Assembly (NCBI GenBank): GCA_964035575.1
Contig: OZ037886.1
Location: 310,001 to 374,000 of the forward strand
Direction of reading: 5' to 3'
Length of the DNA stretch: 64,000 nt
Origin: Rhynchopus sp. YZ270_cl-10
Taxonomy: Eukaryota > Euglenozoa > Diplonemea > Diplonemida > Diplonemidae
In this document: positions 1 through 9,836 of the stretch, in pieces
Position numbering within the stretch: position 1 is the first letter of the stretch
Layout: the number at the start of each line of letters is the position of its first letter
Program-made: the position numbers and the translations under genes
Notes under the pieces: generated by a model
Told to the model about the DNA's origin: nothing
Database searches by the model: none
What the model saw: only the letters and a program-made list of their open reading frames with translations

Positions 1-197
1 CGGGGGTAGGGGGTTTTCATCAGTCTTTTTATCGCAATGCTAAATAAGGGGGAAATGGAGGATGCTGTTTCCTTCACAAAGAACCGTTTGCACGTGGTCT
101 TTACAACATTGTTTATGAGGAGAAAAAAAAATAACTCCGATGGGAAAAAAAGACATGCTTTTACTTTTGTTCAATTAGTTTAAAATGGCAGGAATAG

Positions 198-340
198 TCA
201 TACAATGCAACGATTCGGCCTCCCTAAGGCCTGCTACAGGCGTGGCTGAGACGTGATTAGTACGTATTAGTAAGCCTCAGCCACACCATTTTCCAGACAT
301 GCCTATTTTCAGGCGTAGTCGGCCTCGTTGCATTGTATGA
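198..340. mobile_element. 143-bp MITE with 16-bp inverted repeats
   Basis: The ends are perfect inverted repeats (TCATACAATGCAACGA at the left, its complement at the right). The 5-bp sequence AATAG lies on both sides (193-197 and 341-345), a target-site duplication. A second, inner inverted repeat (GGCGTGGCTGAG against CTCAGCCACACC) lets the whole element fold into one hairpin. It has no coding capacity. Superfamily unknown. Confidence 0.88.
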
Positions 341-345
341 AATAG

Positions 346-886
346 TATGCAATTGCCACCGGTGCAAAGGCTCCATTTTTCTTATACTTTTGTATGCCCA
401 TCAACCACTGCAGGATAATGTACGTACATAATGTTAGCCGCGAAAAGAAAAGAAGAAAAAAAAAACACTCATTATCACACGTGTAACAGACACGAGGTAT
501 ATTATAGACCTTTAAAATGTCGTTTGTTTTGCTACTGTTTATCCCTGAAAAAACCCGGACTTTTACGGTCGCCACCTGATCTTGATAACACGACTGGGAA
601 AGGGAAGATTATTTTTCGTTGAACGCAACCAAAAACAGTCTGAATTGGCGCAATTCAACGGGAGGGGGGAACAAAATAGTCGGCATCAAAAACGTTGGCT
701 ATTATCCCGGTTTTATAAATAACACAGGGGGGGAAATCGGAAACACTCACACTCCTTTCTCTCTCTTTGCATATTTTCCCCAACTTGAAAAACTCATCAT
801 TTTCTCTACTCGGATAAAGGAAAAGGCTATCTCCGTAGTGGTCGAAGGGCCCTTCGGTTGCGGGGTACACTGACAGCAGCACCGCC
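346..886. other. Gene-free stretch downstream of TMEM222
   Basis: AT-rich DNA with homopolymer runs. I see no gene with family similarity and no short-repeat copy I can place with confidence. It would hold the 3' untranslated region of the TMEM222 gene. Confidence 0.4.
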
Positions 887-961
887 TCCTCCACCTCCAC
901 CTCCACCTCCACCTCCACCTCCACCTCCACCTCCACCTCCACCTCCACCTCCACCTCCACC
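887..961. repeat. (CTCCAC)n microsatellite
   Basis: About eleven near-perfect hexamers lie just beyond the stop codon of the TMEM222 gene. They create spurious long polyproline and Glu-Val reading frames on both strands that are not genes. Confidence 0.9.
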
Positions 962-966
962 GCGTC

Positions 967-1667
967 TTAGCCCTCTCTCCATGCTATTACCAACGCGGCC
1001 AGCCCCAGGAGGACCAAGAAGGGGAGGCAGCTGGTTAGGGCGGCTGACCGGCTCACCCACTCCCCTTTGGTGAGGAGCATCCAGAGGGCGGAGAACTGCC
1101 CGCTCGGGACCCCGAAGTGCGTGAGCGCTGCGGCCGAGTGGTGGTGACAGTTCTGGCAGCAGATGTTGTGCATCTTGCCCTGGTACTCCCTGTCCGCGCG
1201 CGCCACGCATTCGTCCCAGCTCCTCTTCTGATACGTTGCGTCTGCGATCCTGCATATTCGCGTCACCCGTCCGACCATGAAGCTGTCCTGGTTCACCGTG
1301 TACGGCCCCGCGAAGTCGTGAACCCTCCCCTCCGAATCCGTTATGCCCATGTGTCCGATGAGCGGGCACAGCCACGTCAGCAGCGGGAGTGGGCCCCACA
1401 CGATGCAGCAAGGGAAGCGGTTCCGGGATGGATCGCTGTGGGCAAAAAAAAAAAAGGGGGTAAAGAGGGTGTTCAGATAATTCAAACATAAAAGAAGAAG
1501 TTAAAAGTACAAACGCCTCTTTCATCTGCATACTCAGATACTAAAAAGTGTTTTCAACGAAAGTAAGTCCTCCTTCAGTGGTCTAAGGGAAGAGAGAAAA
1601 ACAGAACATACTCTGGCAGGAGCGCCATGGAGTCCGGGTCCGGCACTGAGAGAGCCGAGGCCCGCAT
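967..1667 (-). CDS. TMEM222: TMEM222/DUF778 family membrane protein
   Basis: Two exons, 1612-1667 and 967-1435, joined across a GTATGT...ACAG intron (1436-1611), give 174 residues. The splice restores the reading frame ...LLPDDPSRNRFPCCIVW. The body carries the family hallmarks: CCIVWGPLPLLTWLCPLIGH, MGIT, DFAGPY, then a Cys/His cluster MHNICCQNCHHHSA and a final hydrophobic segment. The family is conserved across eukaryotes; the molecular function is not established, and it is probably an endomembrane protein. I chose the start at 1667; the frame stays open upstream to about 1907, so a longer N-terminus is possible, but that part is Pro/Thr-rich and runs into a repeat copy. The intron holds an R4 repeat copy. 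Confidence 0.88.
1496..1541 (-). repeat. R4 short repeat inside the TMEM222 intron
   Basis: Plus-strand text reads GAAGTTAAAAGTACAAACGC followed by CTC, matching the R4 pattern GAAGTTGAAAGTGCAAACGC. Strand is given as the direction of the surrounding transcription. Confidence 0.6.
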
Positions 1668-1842
1668 CGGGACGTCGTCGAGGTTCCGTCCGCCCTGGCT
1701 CGCCACTGCGTCCTCCGTTGGCGCAAGCGTTATTGTGGAATGGTTAGGTTGTGTGGGTGGATGTGTCTGCAGTGAGCGAGGGTGTGGGAGGGTGCGAGAA
1801 GCTTGGTGAACCTTTTGGAAAGGTGGCTTAATTTTGTAGCTT

Positions 1843-1927
1843 CGACAATCACCCTGTCCGAGGACGGGTTCTGTACACAAAGTCGCCCGAAGGCTAATGA
1901 ATTTCAAAGGTATAGATGCAGATCATC
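1843..1927 (-). repeat. R3 short repeat
   Basis: Starts TCGACAATCACC, then a hairpin CCTGTCC/GGACGGG, then TTCTGTACACAAAG and CGCCCGAAGGCTAA. One of the best preserved copies. Confidence 0.75.
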
Positions 1928-2365
1928 AATTTTTTTTACTTTTTGTTTGAGTAAAGGTTTTTTTGAGATGGTGGTTGGGATATAATAGGAAGAACGGAGC
2001 CGCGGTCAGCTTCTCGCCGTTGCTCAGAAAAGTACACAGAAGATGTCCTGAAAGAACAGTGGTAGTGGGAAACGGGTGAATGGGTTCTTGCAAAAAGAAT
2101 CCAGAAGCCAAACTCACAACAAAAAAAATACGCACAAAAATACGAATCATTTATATCACTCAAACTGAAGAAAGGAAAATTCGATGAATGTGCCTCATGT
2201 GGTATTCACATAGTTACCACTATCGTAATCGTGCTGGAACACGCTGGGTCTCTGAAAATACAGAAAAAAAAAAATGAACTTTTTTTTGAAGACATAAAAT
2301 GCGCAAATGAGTTTTGGGTAAGGAGGCCATCTCTTCCGTCAGAAACTGACCTATCACAATCACAG

Positions 2366-2401
2366 CGCAAAATACAAAGCCCTCTCGTGAGAGTGTACCT
2401 C
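2366..2401 (-). repeat. R2 short repeat, short form
   Basis: AAATACAAAGCCCTCTCGTG followed by AGAGTGTACC; only the first half of the family consensus. Confidence 0.7.
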
Positions 2402-2920
2402 AATAAACTATTTCATATACTTTCGCAGACTCAATATAAAAAAGAACAAAATTTGACCCTCTCGTGCACGCACATCTAAAAAAAACAAAAAAAATGACAG
2501 ACAGATGTTATGAAATTCTTTTAAGAACGTTATAGGGCAGTACAAAGATAACCCAACCCCCCCCGTCCTCCCCCCCTTAACAAATGGTTGGCTGGATATG
2601 CTGGTATCAACCATCAGAACATACGTCAGCACCACACCCCCCCACTCATAAACCCTTTCTAAATCCCTAGCTAAACCCCATTGTTTTGACTGTGTGGTCT
2701 TTTTAGGACCTATTTTTTCATTTGCAATAAAAACCCACGCACAATCCTTGAAAGAAAATCTGTCTAAAAGACTGATTCCCTTTGCCATTACTGCGTAGCT
2801 CAAAAAAAAAAAATGTATCAGAAATCTGAAATCGGGTATACTCTTTTTTCAAATTTTCCACTCAGAAAATTTGAGGACTACTCTAAAATTTTGTTTGAAA
2901 AATCTGGCCAAAAAAATATA

Positions 2921-2955
2921 AACTTGAAATACAAAAACCCTCTCTTTGCACCTTT
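2921..2955 (-). repeat. R2 short repeat, degenerate
   Basis: ACTTGAAATACAAAAACCCT followed by a weak match to the rest of R2. Confidence 0.5.
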
Positions 2956-3091
2956 TTTTAGTACATTACCTTGCACCGAAGAACAAAAATGGCAATTTAA
3001 TTTCCCATAATAGCCAATACAACTCTCCCTCTCTTTTTCATCGACAAAATCAGTCGGCATTCTTGAAAAGAATTTTTTTTTGTTGATATTT

Positions 3092-4906
3092 TCAATACGC
3101 GGCAAGCTCCTTTTCAAGCAACGACACATCCCGCCTTGCAGAGGTGAGAGACGCAATGCCGGATTTGAGAGCTTCAGCAGCTTCGTTGGTGAGGTTCATC
3201 GCTTTGAGCGCATTGGCCTTTCTTATGTACCCTTTTGCATGGGTGGGGTTGAGCTGCAGGCACGCAGCCGCATCAGCCAACGCCTCCTGCGTCTGCTTCA
3301 TCTGCGTGAACGCTGCACTACGATTGCTCAAAATCACAAAACTCGATTTATCCACCGACAGGGCCTTGCTATAATGCCTGATACTCGCTGTCCAATCCTT
3401 TTGTTGATACGCCTGTGTACCTTCCTTCGCTTCTTTCAAATACGCTGCAAAAAACGCACCATCTGCTTTCACAATATCCCCACCATTCTCTACCTTTTTC
3501 CGTTGCGCTTCGACTGACGCACCATTTACTGAATCCTTCGCAAGCATGCAGCATTCTGCTGCTCGAGAAAGCTCTGATAAAGCATCAGGATAATACCCTA
3601 ACGCGCTTAAGACCAACCCTTTTCGGAGGTGTCCTTTGAACCAGAGGGGTTTTGATAGGACGCAAGATACTGCATCGGAGAAGGCCTTTTTGTATTGCTG
3701 TAAGGCAAGGTGCGCGCTGCTGCGATTGGAGAATAATATGTGGGCCTCGAGAGGCGGGGTTTCGTTGAGTCCTTCGGTGTAGTGTTGGATCGCTTGGAGG
3801 TAGTTGCCGAGTTTGAGGTGTCGGTTGCCTTCTTCCTTGAGGGGGTTGGGCTGTGTGGTGGTGGTGGCAGTGTAGTGGGCAGGGGCGGTAGAGGCGGTCT
3901 CGTGTGGGGTATGTCGTTGTTGTTGTTGCTTTTCGCGTAGCTCCGCTGCGGCGTTCGCTTCTGCAAAACAAAACACTCCGTCCATCAGACCAGAACCGTC
4001 AGAGCCCACCCCAAGGTCCCCCCGTGCAGCTTCATCCTCCTTCTCTGCAGCTTCGACTTCGGCGTAGAAATCGTCTTCTGTTGTTTGCTCGATTTTTTCG
4101 AGAGGTGGTTCTGGTTTTGGTTCTGGTGTTGGTGTTGGTTTTGGTTTCGCCGCAAAGAGATCAAACGCATCGGTTTCACTCTCAGAAGTGTTTTTTTTAA
4201 GTTTGGAGAGAAATGAGTGTTTTCCCGTTTTTTCATTCGTGGATGTGGATGTGGATGTGGATGGCACCACCCTCGGTGGAATTGAATCGTGTGGAGGCGC
4301 CTCACGCTCTTCTCTGGTTGGCGTTGGAGGGGAGGTGGGTACTGCGGTTCCTGTGAACCGTGGTGGCGGTTCGTCGTCAGAGTCGTTATCTAATACGCTG
4401 ATGTGCGCATCGAGCACTGCGTCGACGTTCTGTGGTGTGCTAGGGAAGGCTGAGGCGGGGACGTCTGTCTCGGTTTTGGGGTATGGTGGGGTGGGTGTGG
4501 CAGGTTCGGAGTCCCCGACGCTGATGGTGGTGGTGAAGCTGTCTGCGTCGAGGCTGTCGAGAAAGGAGAGGTCGCCGTCGGAGAGGGGCAGGGGGTCGCC
4601 CTTTGCTCGCTTGCGGGTGGGGGAGTCGGTGGTGTTGGTGTTGTGCGTTTCGTCGATGCGGACGCGTTTTCTGCTTCGTGCAGCGGGGTTGCTTTTGATA
4701 GCGGGGCGGAGAGAAGCGTCGGTATGGCGGCAGTCTTCAATATCCACAGGGCCTGCAGGTTCGTCCTCAAGAAGTAGCGCAGCGTCATCACTACTGTCCT
4801 CATCCTGACCCCAAATCCCCCTCCGAATCACCGCATTCCCAGAAAGAACCGAACGACGGGTTTTGCAGATCCCGATCATATCGTCGCTGTCATCATCTTC
4901 TTGCAT
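3092..4906 (-). CDS. TPR-repeat protein, STI1/HOP-like co-chaperone type
   Basis: Single exon, 604 residues, ATG at 4906. The first 340 residues are acidic, Ser/Pro/Thr-rich and probably disordered (runs of Asp/Glu, repeated STSTST, PKPTPTPEPKPEP). The C-terminal part holds two blocks of tetratricopeptide repeats: about 355-460 (EEGNRHLKLGNYLQAIQHYT..., SNRSSAHLALQQYKKAFSDA) and about 490-600 (KEGTQAYQQKDWTASIRHYS..., SNRSAAFTQMKQTQEALADA). Each block resembles the TPR clamp of Hsp70/Hsp90 co-chaperones such as STI1; the asparagines in NR(S) at helix ends fit that clamp. A co-chaperone role is an inference, since no DP domain is visible. The next gene in the cluster is MCM4, with a spacer of only 161 bp, in line with polycistronic transcription. 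Confidence 0.8.
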   Translation of the reverse strand: MQEDDDSDDMIGICKTRRSVLSGNAVIRRGIWGQDEDSSDDAALLLEDEPAGPVDIEDCRHTDASLRPAIKSNPAARSRKRVRIDETHNTNTTDSPTRKRAKGDPLPLSDGDLSFLDSLDADSFTTTISVGDSEPATPTPPYPKTETDVPASAFPSTPQNVDAVLDAHISVLDNDSDDEPPPRFTGTAVPTSPPTPTREEREAPPHDSIPPRVVPSTSTSTSTNEKTGKHSFLSKLKKNTSESETDAFDLFAAKPKPTPTPEPKPEPPLEKIEQTTEDDFYAEVEAAEKEDEAARGDLGVGSDGSGLMDGVFCFAEANAAAELREKQQQQRHTPHETASTAPAHYTATTTTQPNPLKEEGNRHLKLGNYLQAIQHYTEGLNETPPLEAHILFSNRSSAHLALQQYKKAFSDAVSCVLSKPLWFKGHLRKGLVLSALGYYPDALSELSRAAECCMLAKDSVNGASVEAQRKKVENGGDIVKADGAFFAAYLKEAKEGTQAYQQKDWTASIRHYSKALSVDKSSFVILSNRSAAFTQMKQTQEALADAAACLQLNPTHAKGYIRKANALKAMNLTNEAAEALKSGIASLTSARRDVSLLEKELAAY

Positions 4907-5067
4907 TGTTATGGTATTTTTTTTTTCCCCTGGTAATGAAGATAAGGAAAAACGAGAGAAAAAATGGTAAAAAAAAATGCCGTTTTTTTATAACTCTAAA
5001 TAAGCGAGATGTGGGGAGGGGAGGGGGAATTTTGGGGGGTCGAGAAACCCCGGGGGAAAAAGACGAT

Positions 5068-7753
5068 CTATTTGAAAGGGAGGTTCCCTTCTTGGACAGG
5101 ATCAGCGAGGCCTCGGGAGATGACGACTGCGACTGCGTCCATCATATCCGCAGAGCTGATGGCACGACCGAGGATGTCGATGAGCTTTGTACGTATTTCG
5201 TCGAGAGAAACTGATTTGCCAACCCATTTGTTTTGCGCGATGAGCGTTTGTATCGATTTGATGATGGTATGGGTGGTGATGCCTGAATGTCCATCACCAC
5301 CAGCAGAGATAAGCATGCCAGTTTCTGGGTCGGTACAGGAGTCACGGAGGGCAGTTTCGATAAGCTTCTTTGCAGCCTGCACATCTGCTTCATTTACCTC
5401 AGCTGAGAGTCTCATTTTGGCATGAGCTTCGGCAATTCTTATCATTGCTTCAAGCTGTCTTGTCGTGGCGGTCACAACATTCCGGCTGCCCCTTTGTTTG
5501 CGCATTGCAAGGTATGCCTTAACCAACATAGACCCTGCATCCTTTGTGAGGACTGGCTTTATCTTTGCCTTCGCATACGCAATGTAGTTGCTCATATCGC
5601 TGATCGCAATAAACTCACTTCCAGGCTCCCCTTTAATGAGCCCTACCTGCGTTGCGTTGGTTTGGGTTGCCTTTTTGGTGGTCCCCTTCATCACGTCTGC
5701 GGTATACATTTGGCAGATGTGGAGCGCAAGCTTGCGGTCGAGATCGGTATCTTTTGTGTCTAGCAGAAGATAGATGAGATCGAATCGAGAAAGAAGTGTC
5801 GAAGAAATGTCCAAATTCTTCAGAATATTGTAGTCTTTATTCCACGTTGAGTCCTTTGGGTTTGCGGCAGCAAGAATGGAGGACCGTGCATTGAGGGTAC
5901 AAATGATACCAGCCTTGGCAATGCTGACGGTCTGCTGTTCCATTACCTCGTGGAGGACGGAGCGGGTGGAGTCGTCCATCTTGTCGAACTCATCGATACA
6001 GCAGATCCCTCTGTCGCTCAGCACCAACGCACCGCTCTCCAAGACAAACTCCCCGGTGTCGGCATCGCGCACCAAAAAGGCAGTCAACCCCACACTACTG
6101 CTTCCCTTCCCGGAGGTGTAGATTCCTCTCGAGGCAATGCTGTTTACGTGAGAGAGGACCTGAGACTTGGCCACTCCTGGGTCGCCGCAGAGCAGGATGT
6201 TGATTTCCGCTCGGGTATGACACATGCTGAAGGACTTTGGGGTGCCGCCGAAGAGTTGGCAGAGTACACCCATCTTGACTTCTTCTTGGCCGTGGATGGA
6301 GGGGGCGAGGGAGCGTGTAAGGATGTTGTAGATGTCGGGATGCTGTGCGGTGGCATGTATGTTGTCAATGATGACCTGGTCCTTAGGCTCGAGGTGTGCC
6401 TCGCGGCGTTCGATCTCGTCGGGCTCAGCGTCGTACAGAGCGGAGAAGCAGGCACCGCCTTGCTCACTGCCGATCCCTTCAGATCTGCCCTTCGTTGTCT
6501 TCTGGAGGTGCGACGCTTCAATGAAGGTTTTGAACACCGATTTGCAGACCGCGCTGTTCGAGCTGACACGGACCGGCATCGCTCGGTAGACTCCTGATGT
6601 TGAATTTTGGATTAAAAAGAAAGGTTTATAAGATCCTAACTAAGCCTATTGTGTGTCAAAAAAATGCCATACCCGTCATAACAATGCGGTCCCCAGGAAC
6701 GGTGCCGTCGACCAGCCCGCCGTATAAGGTGATGGACAGTGAGGAGGGTGTCTCGCCTTCGGGTGTCGCGTCTGGGGCTTCCTGCACTCTGACGAACTGT
6801 TTGTCGATGAACTGGCATTGGTTGTGTTTGAGTTCGAAGCAGAGGCGGTTGCCGCAGTTGGGGCAGGCGACGGGCTCATCGATGCGGCCACGCTCTTCGG
6901 GTTCGTACTCTTTGTGGAAGCAGTCGCGGCATTCGAACATGGCGGTGCGCATCTCGGGGAGCAGCTTCGTGACGCGAACGACCATGCCTTTGATTGACAC
7001 AATCTTCCCAATGTCCTCTGGTCGCAAATCCCTCATCGCCCGTGTCGTCGGCATGTTGAACACCCGGATCACAATGTCAGGCACCTCAGTCGAATGCTCC
7101 TCCAGCAGCCTCACTGCCTTCCCAAAGGAAAGGTTCACCTGCTCCGTCAGCACCGGTAGGGCCTCCAACGGGAAGTCCACTGTAGACTCAAACAGCGAGC
7201 TGCTGTACGTCTGCATATGAGTCATGTCGATTTCAAGCTCGCTGCGTTCGCTCAAAAACATTTTCTGCATCTGCTGCACATAGTAGCTGCCCCCAGAGGA
7301 CAGCGCCTGGTCGCCATGCGGAGGGTACCACGTCTCGAGGAACCCTGTGGCGAGTTGCTTGTAGTCGCTGATCTTGACGTCCGCACCCCAGAACATGAGA
7401 ACGCCCTCCTGTGGGAAGAGCGTGTCCCACTCGGCAGGCTCCTGCACGGTGGCAGCGGCAGGCTGTGTGTCCGCGTGGTGTTCCTGGTTGTCAGCAACAG
7501 TGGAGGCACCCATCATGCTCTCGTTCTCCCACATATCTGTCACAACACGCATCCGGAACGGATCGGTGTACCCCAAAGGCTCCGCTTGCTGGGTGTTCTG
7601 TCAGAAAAAGAAAAGTTTACAAGATAACATGAAGATCTCCCATACCGGTACAATGACACGCGCCCCATCTCCACCCTCTGACATCGCATCTGTACGCTGC
7701 CTCTTCAGACGCGACTCACCGGAGCTGGCACTGATTTCGCTTGCATCGGACAT
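5068..7753 (-). CDS. MCM4: DNA replication licensing factor MCM4
   Basis: Three exons (7646-7753, 6673-7597, 5068-6593) give 852 residues. The introns are 7598-7645 (48 bp) and 6594-6672 (79 bp), both GTATG...AG; the second splice restores IVMTG-VYRAMPVRV, matching the MCM family motif. MCM4 is one of six subunits of the MCM2-7 replicative helicase in the nucleus. Visible parts: N-terminal region with LMFWGADV, a zinc finger CRDC...CPNC, the Walker A loop GDPGVAKSQ, the Walker B stretch GICCIDEFDKM, and the arginine-finger motif LLSRFDLIYLLLD. The segment KSVFKTFIEASHLQKT matches MCM4 better than MCM2/6/7. The start at 7753 gives MSDASEIS; an in-frame ATG also exists at 7804. Both introns resemble the R1 repeat family (see findings). 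Confidence 0.95.
6621..6655 (-). repeat. R1 short repeat forming most of MCM4 intron 2
   Basis: Plus-strand text AAGGTTTATAAGATCCTAAC followed by TAAGCC matches the R1 consensus and fills the middle of a 79-bp intron. Confidence 0.7.
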
Positions 7754-7941
7754 ATTATCCCCCCTCTGTGTTATACATTGTGTTTCCACCACCACTTCCC
7801 CCATAATGAAAAAAAAACCTCCTCCTTACCCTTTTTTAAAAACAGCAGTTACAGCAAGAGCGTGGAAACGCTCTTCTTCTACACCAAGTACAGTTACCCT
7901 CCCTCTTCCCTTCCCTTCCCTTCCCCTCCCTTCCCCCCGTC

Positions 7942-8535
7942 TCACAACGACCTCTCCTGCAGCGCTCTACGGTATTTCATATACGCGTCGTGCGTGACCT
8001 CCATGTTTGCTTGCGCAACTTCTTCGCCTTCGATATCGCCTACCTCTTGGGAAAGTGCTATGGCAGATTGGTGCAGTTTCAGAGAACGTTTAAACTGGCC
8101 CACAGCGCCACAGGACACTGCAAGGTTTTCGGAGGAGATGCCGAGGCCCTTTTTGTTGGCCACCTCCTGTGCAATGTCCTTGGCACGTTCGTGGTATTTG
8201 ATGGCAACACTGTGCTGGCCCAGGGAGTCATGCGCCACGCCGATGTTCGAGAGCGCCTTGCCCTCACTCTTTCGGTTCCCAAGGTCGCGTGCAATCTGGA
8301 GGCCCCGTTCGTAGCTTTCGAGCGCCTTCTTGTACTGTTTCAGCTCCTGCTGGACGGCGCCCATATTGCGGTAGGCACGTCCCTCCCCGGCACGGTCGTT
8401 GTTTGCAGTGCACAGCTTTCGGTACTGCTGGAAGGTGACAAAACTCTTCTTGAGCTGGTTCTGTCTGTAGTGGTGGAGCCCTTCATTAAACAACTCCTTC
8501 GCCTCTTCTGCCCATGTGTTTTCGTCGTTGCCCAT
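7942..8535 (-). CDS. TPR-repeat protein (LGN/kinesin-light-chain type repeats)
   Basis: Single exon, 197 residues, from MGNDENTWAEEAKELFNEGL. It contains about four tetratricopeptide repeats of the long GPSM/LGN and Rapsyn kind, each with the pattern RNMGAVQQELKQYKKALESY, SNIGVAHDSLGQHSVAIKYH and SENLAVSCGAVGQFKRSLKL. Such proteins are binding scaffolds; no GoLoco motif or other domain is visible, so the partner is unknown. An upstream in-frame ATG at 8703 exists, but the extra 56 codons are hydrophobic and unlike the rest, so I take 8535. Confidence 0.8.
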   Translation of the reverse strand: MGNDENTWAEEAKELFNEGLHHYRQNQLKKSFVTFQQYRKLCTANNDRAGEGRAYRNMGAVQQELKQYKKALESYERGLQIARDLGNRKSEGKALSNIGVAHDSLGQHSVAIKYHERAKDIAQEVANKKGLGISSENLAVSCGAVGQFKRSLKLHQSAIALSQEVGDIEGEEVAQANMEVTHDAYMKYRRALQERSL

Positions 8536-9205
8536 TTTGCAGGGAATATGGGAGTGTATATGCTGGAGCGTGTTTTTGAGGAAAAGAGGGTGAAAAGTAA
8601 CATTACAATGTAACCCATCTTTGGGATAATGCAAGATGGAGAGAGAGAGAAGGGTAAAATATATCTTTTGTGGTTTTCGAATTCCTTCTTTGTCTCCCAA
8701 CAAAAGAGAAAAAGAACTAATACATACCCCCGCCCTGCTTTAAAAAGGGGAATGTGATAATGGTTAAACCCCGGGTTAAATATAGCATTAAACCGAGGTT
8801 TAAAACATTACCACCCCTTTTCCCTCCCCCTATCCCCGCCCCAATTCATTCGGCCCGATTTTGGTATTAAAAACGTATGTTTACAGAAGGAGATCCCCAG
8901 AGGGTTGGAGGGTTTTGCATATCCTTTTTTGTATCCTTTGTGTTCACTAAACAATTGCCACTCAAAGTGGTGGGTTTTTTGTGTACAATTAGTAGAACAA
9001 AAAAAGGACAAAAGAGAAGTTGAAAAAAAAATGCAAAAACGCCTTACCACAAAGGAGGGTTCTCTTGTGGGGTTATCGAACTCCATCGCAGAGAGCATTT
9101 TTCATTGGCAAATAAATATGTAAAAAGGGGAAATAAAAACGTTGGCTACCGTTTTAGCAAATTATTAGCAATTATTTTATGAATCAGCGACACCAAAAAA
9201 ATGTT

Positions 9206-9257
9206 AACTTGAAATACAACAGCCCTCCTCGTGAACAGTGTACCTTTTGGTATAACC
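9206..9257 (-). repeat. R2 short repeat
   Basis: AACTTGAAATACAACAGCCC, then CTCGTGAACAGTGTACC and TTGGTATAA. Confidence 0.75.
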
Positions 9258-9269
9258 AATCCTCAAAAA

Positions 9270-9335
9270 AAGAGAAGTTGGAAAGTGCAAACACCTCACC
9301 GTTCATCATAGGACGTAAGGAACTGTCCGCAGGCT
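9270..9335 (-). repeat. R4 short repeat
   Basis: GAAGTTGGAAAGTGCAAACA, then CCTCACCGTTCA and GGACGTAAGG; a near-full copy 12 bp after an R2 copy. Confidence 0.75.
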
Positions 9336-9836
9336 GCTGCAGACTCTCAAAAAAAAAAGGGGGGGAGGACACATCAAGGTTCAATGGAAGAATACCCCTC
9401 TTTTGTCCCCTCCCGTAACATACCCTATCCCGTGAACACTGTATTCATTCAGTTATTTTTAGTTTGTTCTGGCTGTATCGCCATTTTAATGAGTTTTTTT
9501 TTATATCCTGACAAAAAAACAGACGATAAAATTGAAAAAAAAATGCTAGGAAATGCCAAAAAAAAATGGAATTGTGTGTAGATTTCCCAAGGATACATAG
9601 TAATCCACAAAAGGACAAATGACAAAAATATTGACCATGGTAAAGACAATGGCCAAGACGATTTTGACATCATATCCCACCCATTTTTTAAATGTGCCAT
9701 CAAACACCGTCTCCCACCCTCGAAAAAAAACGAAAACGTAGCTTTTTTTGCCTTTTTTGCCGTGCTCTTTCCCCCAACTTTTTTGTGTGATTTTTTTTTT
9801 TTTGTTGTTTTTGTGACGGTGTTGTCTGTCTCTATC

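Larger units (their letters stand above)
1668..3091. other. Gene-free spacer between TPR gene and TMEM222
   Basis: Contains one R3 copy (1843-1927) and two R2 copies (2366-2401, 2921-2955) among homopolymers. A 131-codon minus frame at 2408-2803 has no family similarity that I recognise. Confidence 0.4.
8536..9836. other. Gene-free spacer
   Basis: Homopolymer-rich spacer between the Gln/His-rich gene and the TPR gene. Holds an R2 copy (9206-9257) followed by an R4 copy (9270-9335). No coding frame with family similarity. Confidence 0.4.

Noticed and set aside
827-1531. Long minus-strand frame with a Gly run and plus-strand polyproline frame
   Set aside because: Both are products of the CTCCAC microsatellite and overlap the real TMEM222 exon in another frame.
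2408-2803. 131-codon minus-strand frame
   Set aside because: No family similarity, overlaps an R2 copy at its end, no matching exon signals.
8762-8812. Imperfect inverted repeats around GGTTTAAA motifs
   Set aside because: Too short and irregular, no flanking duplication.
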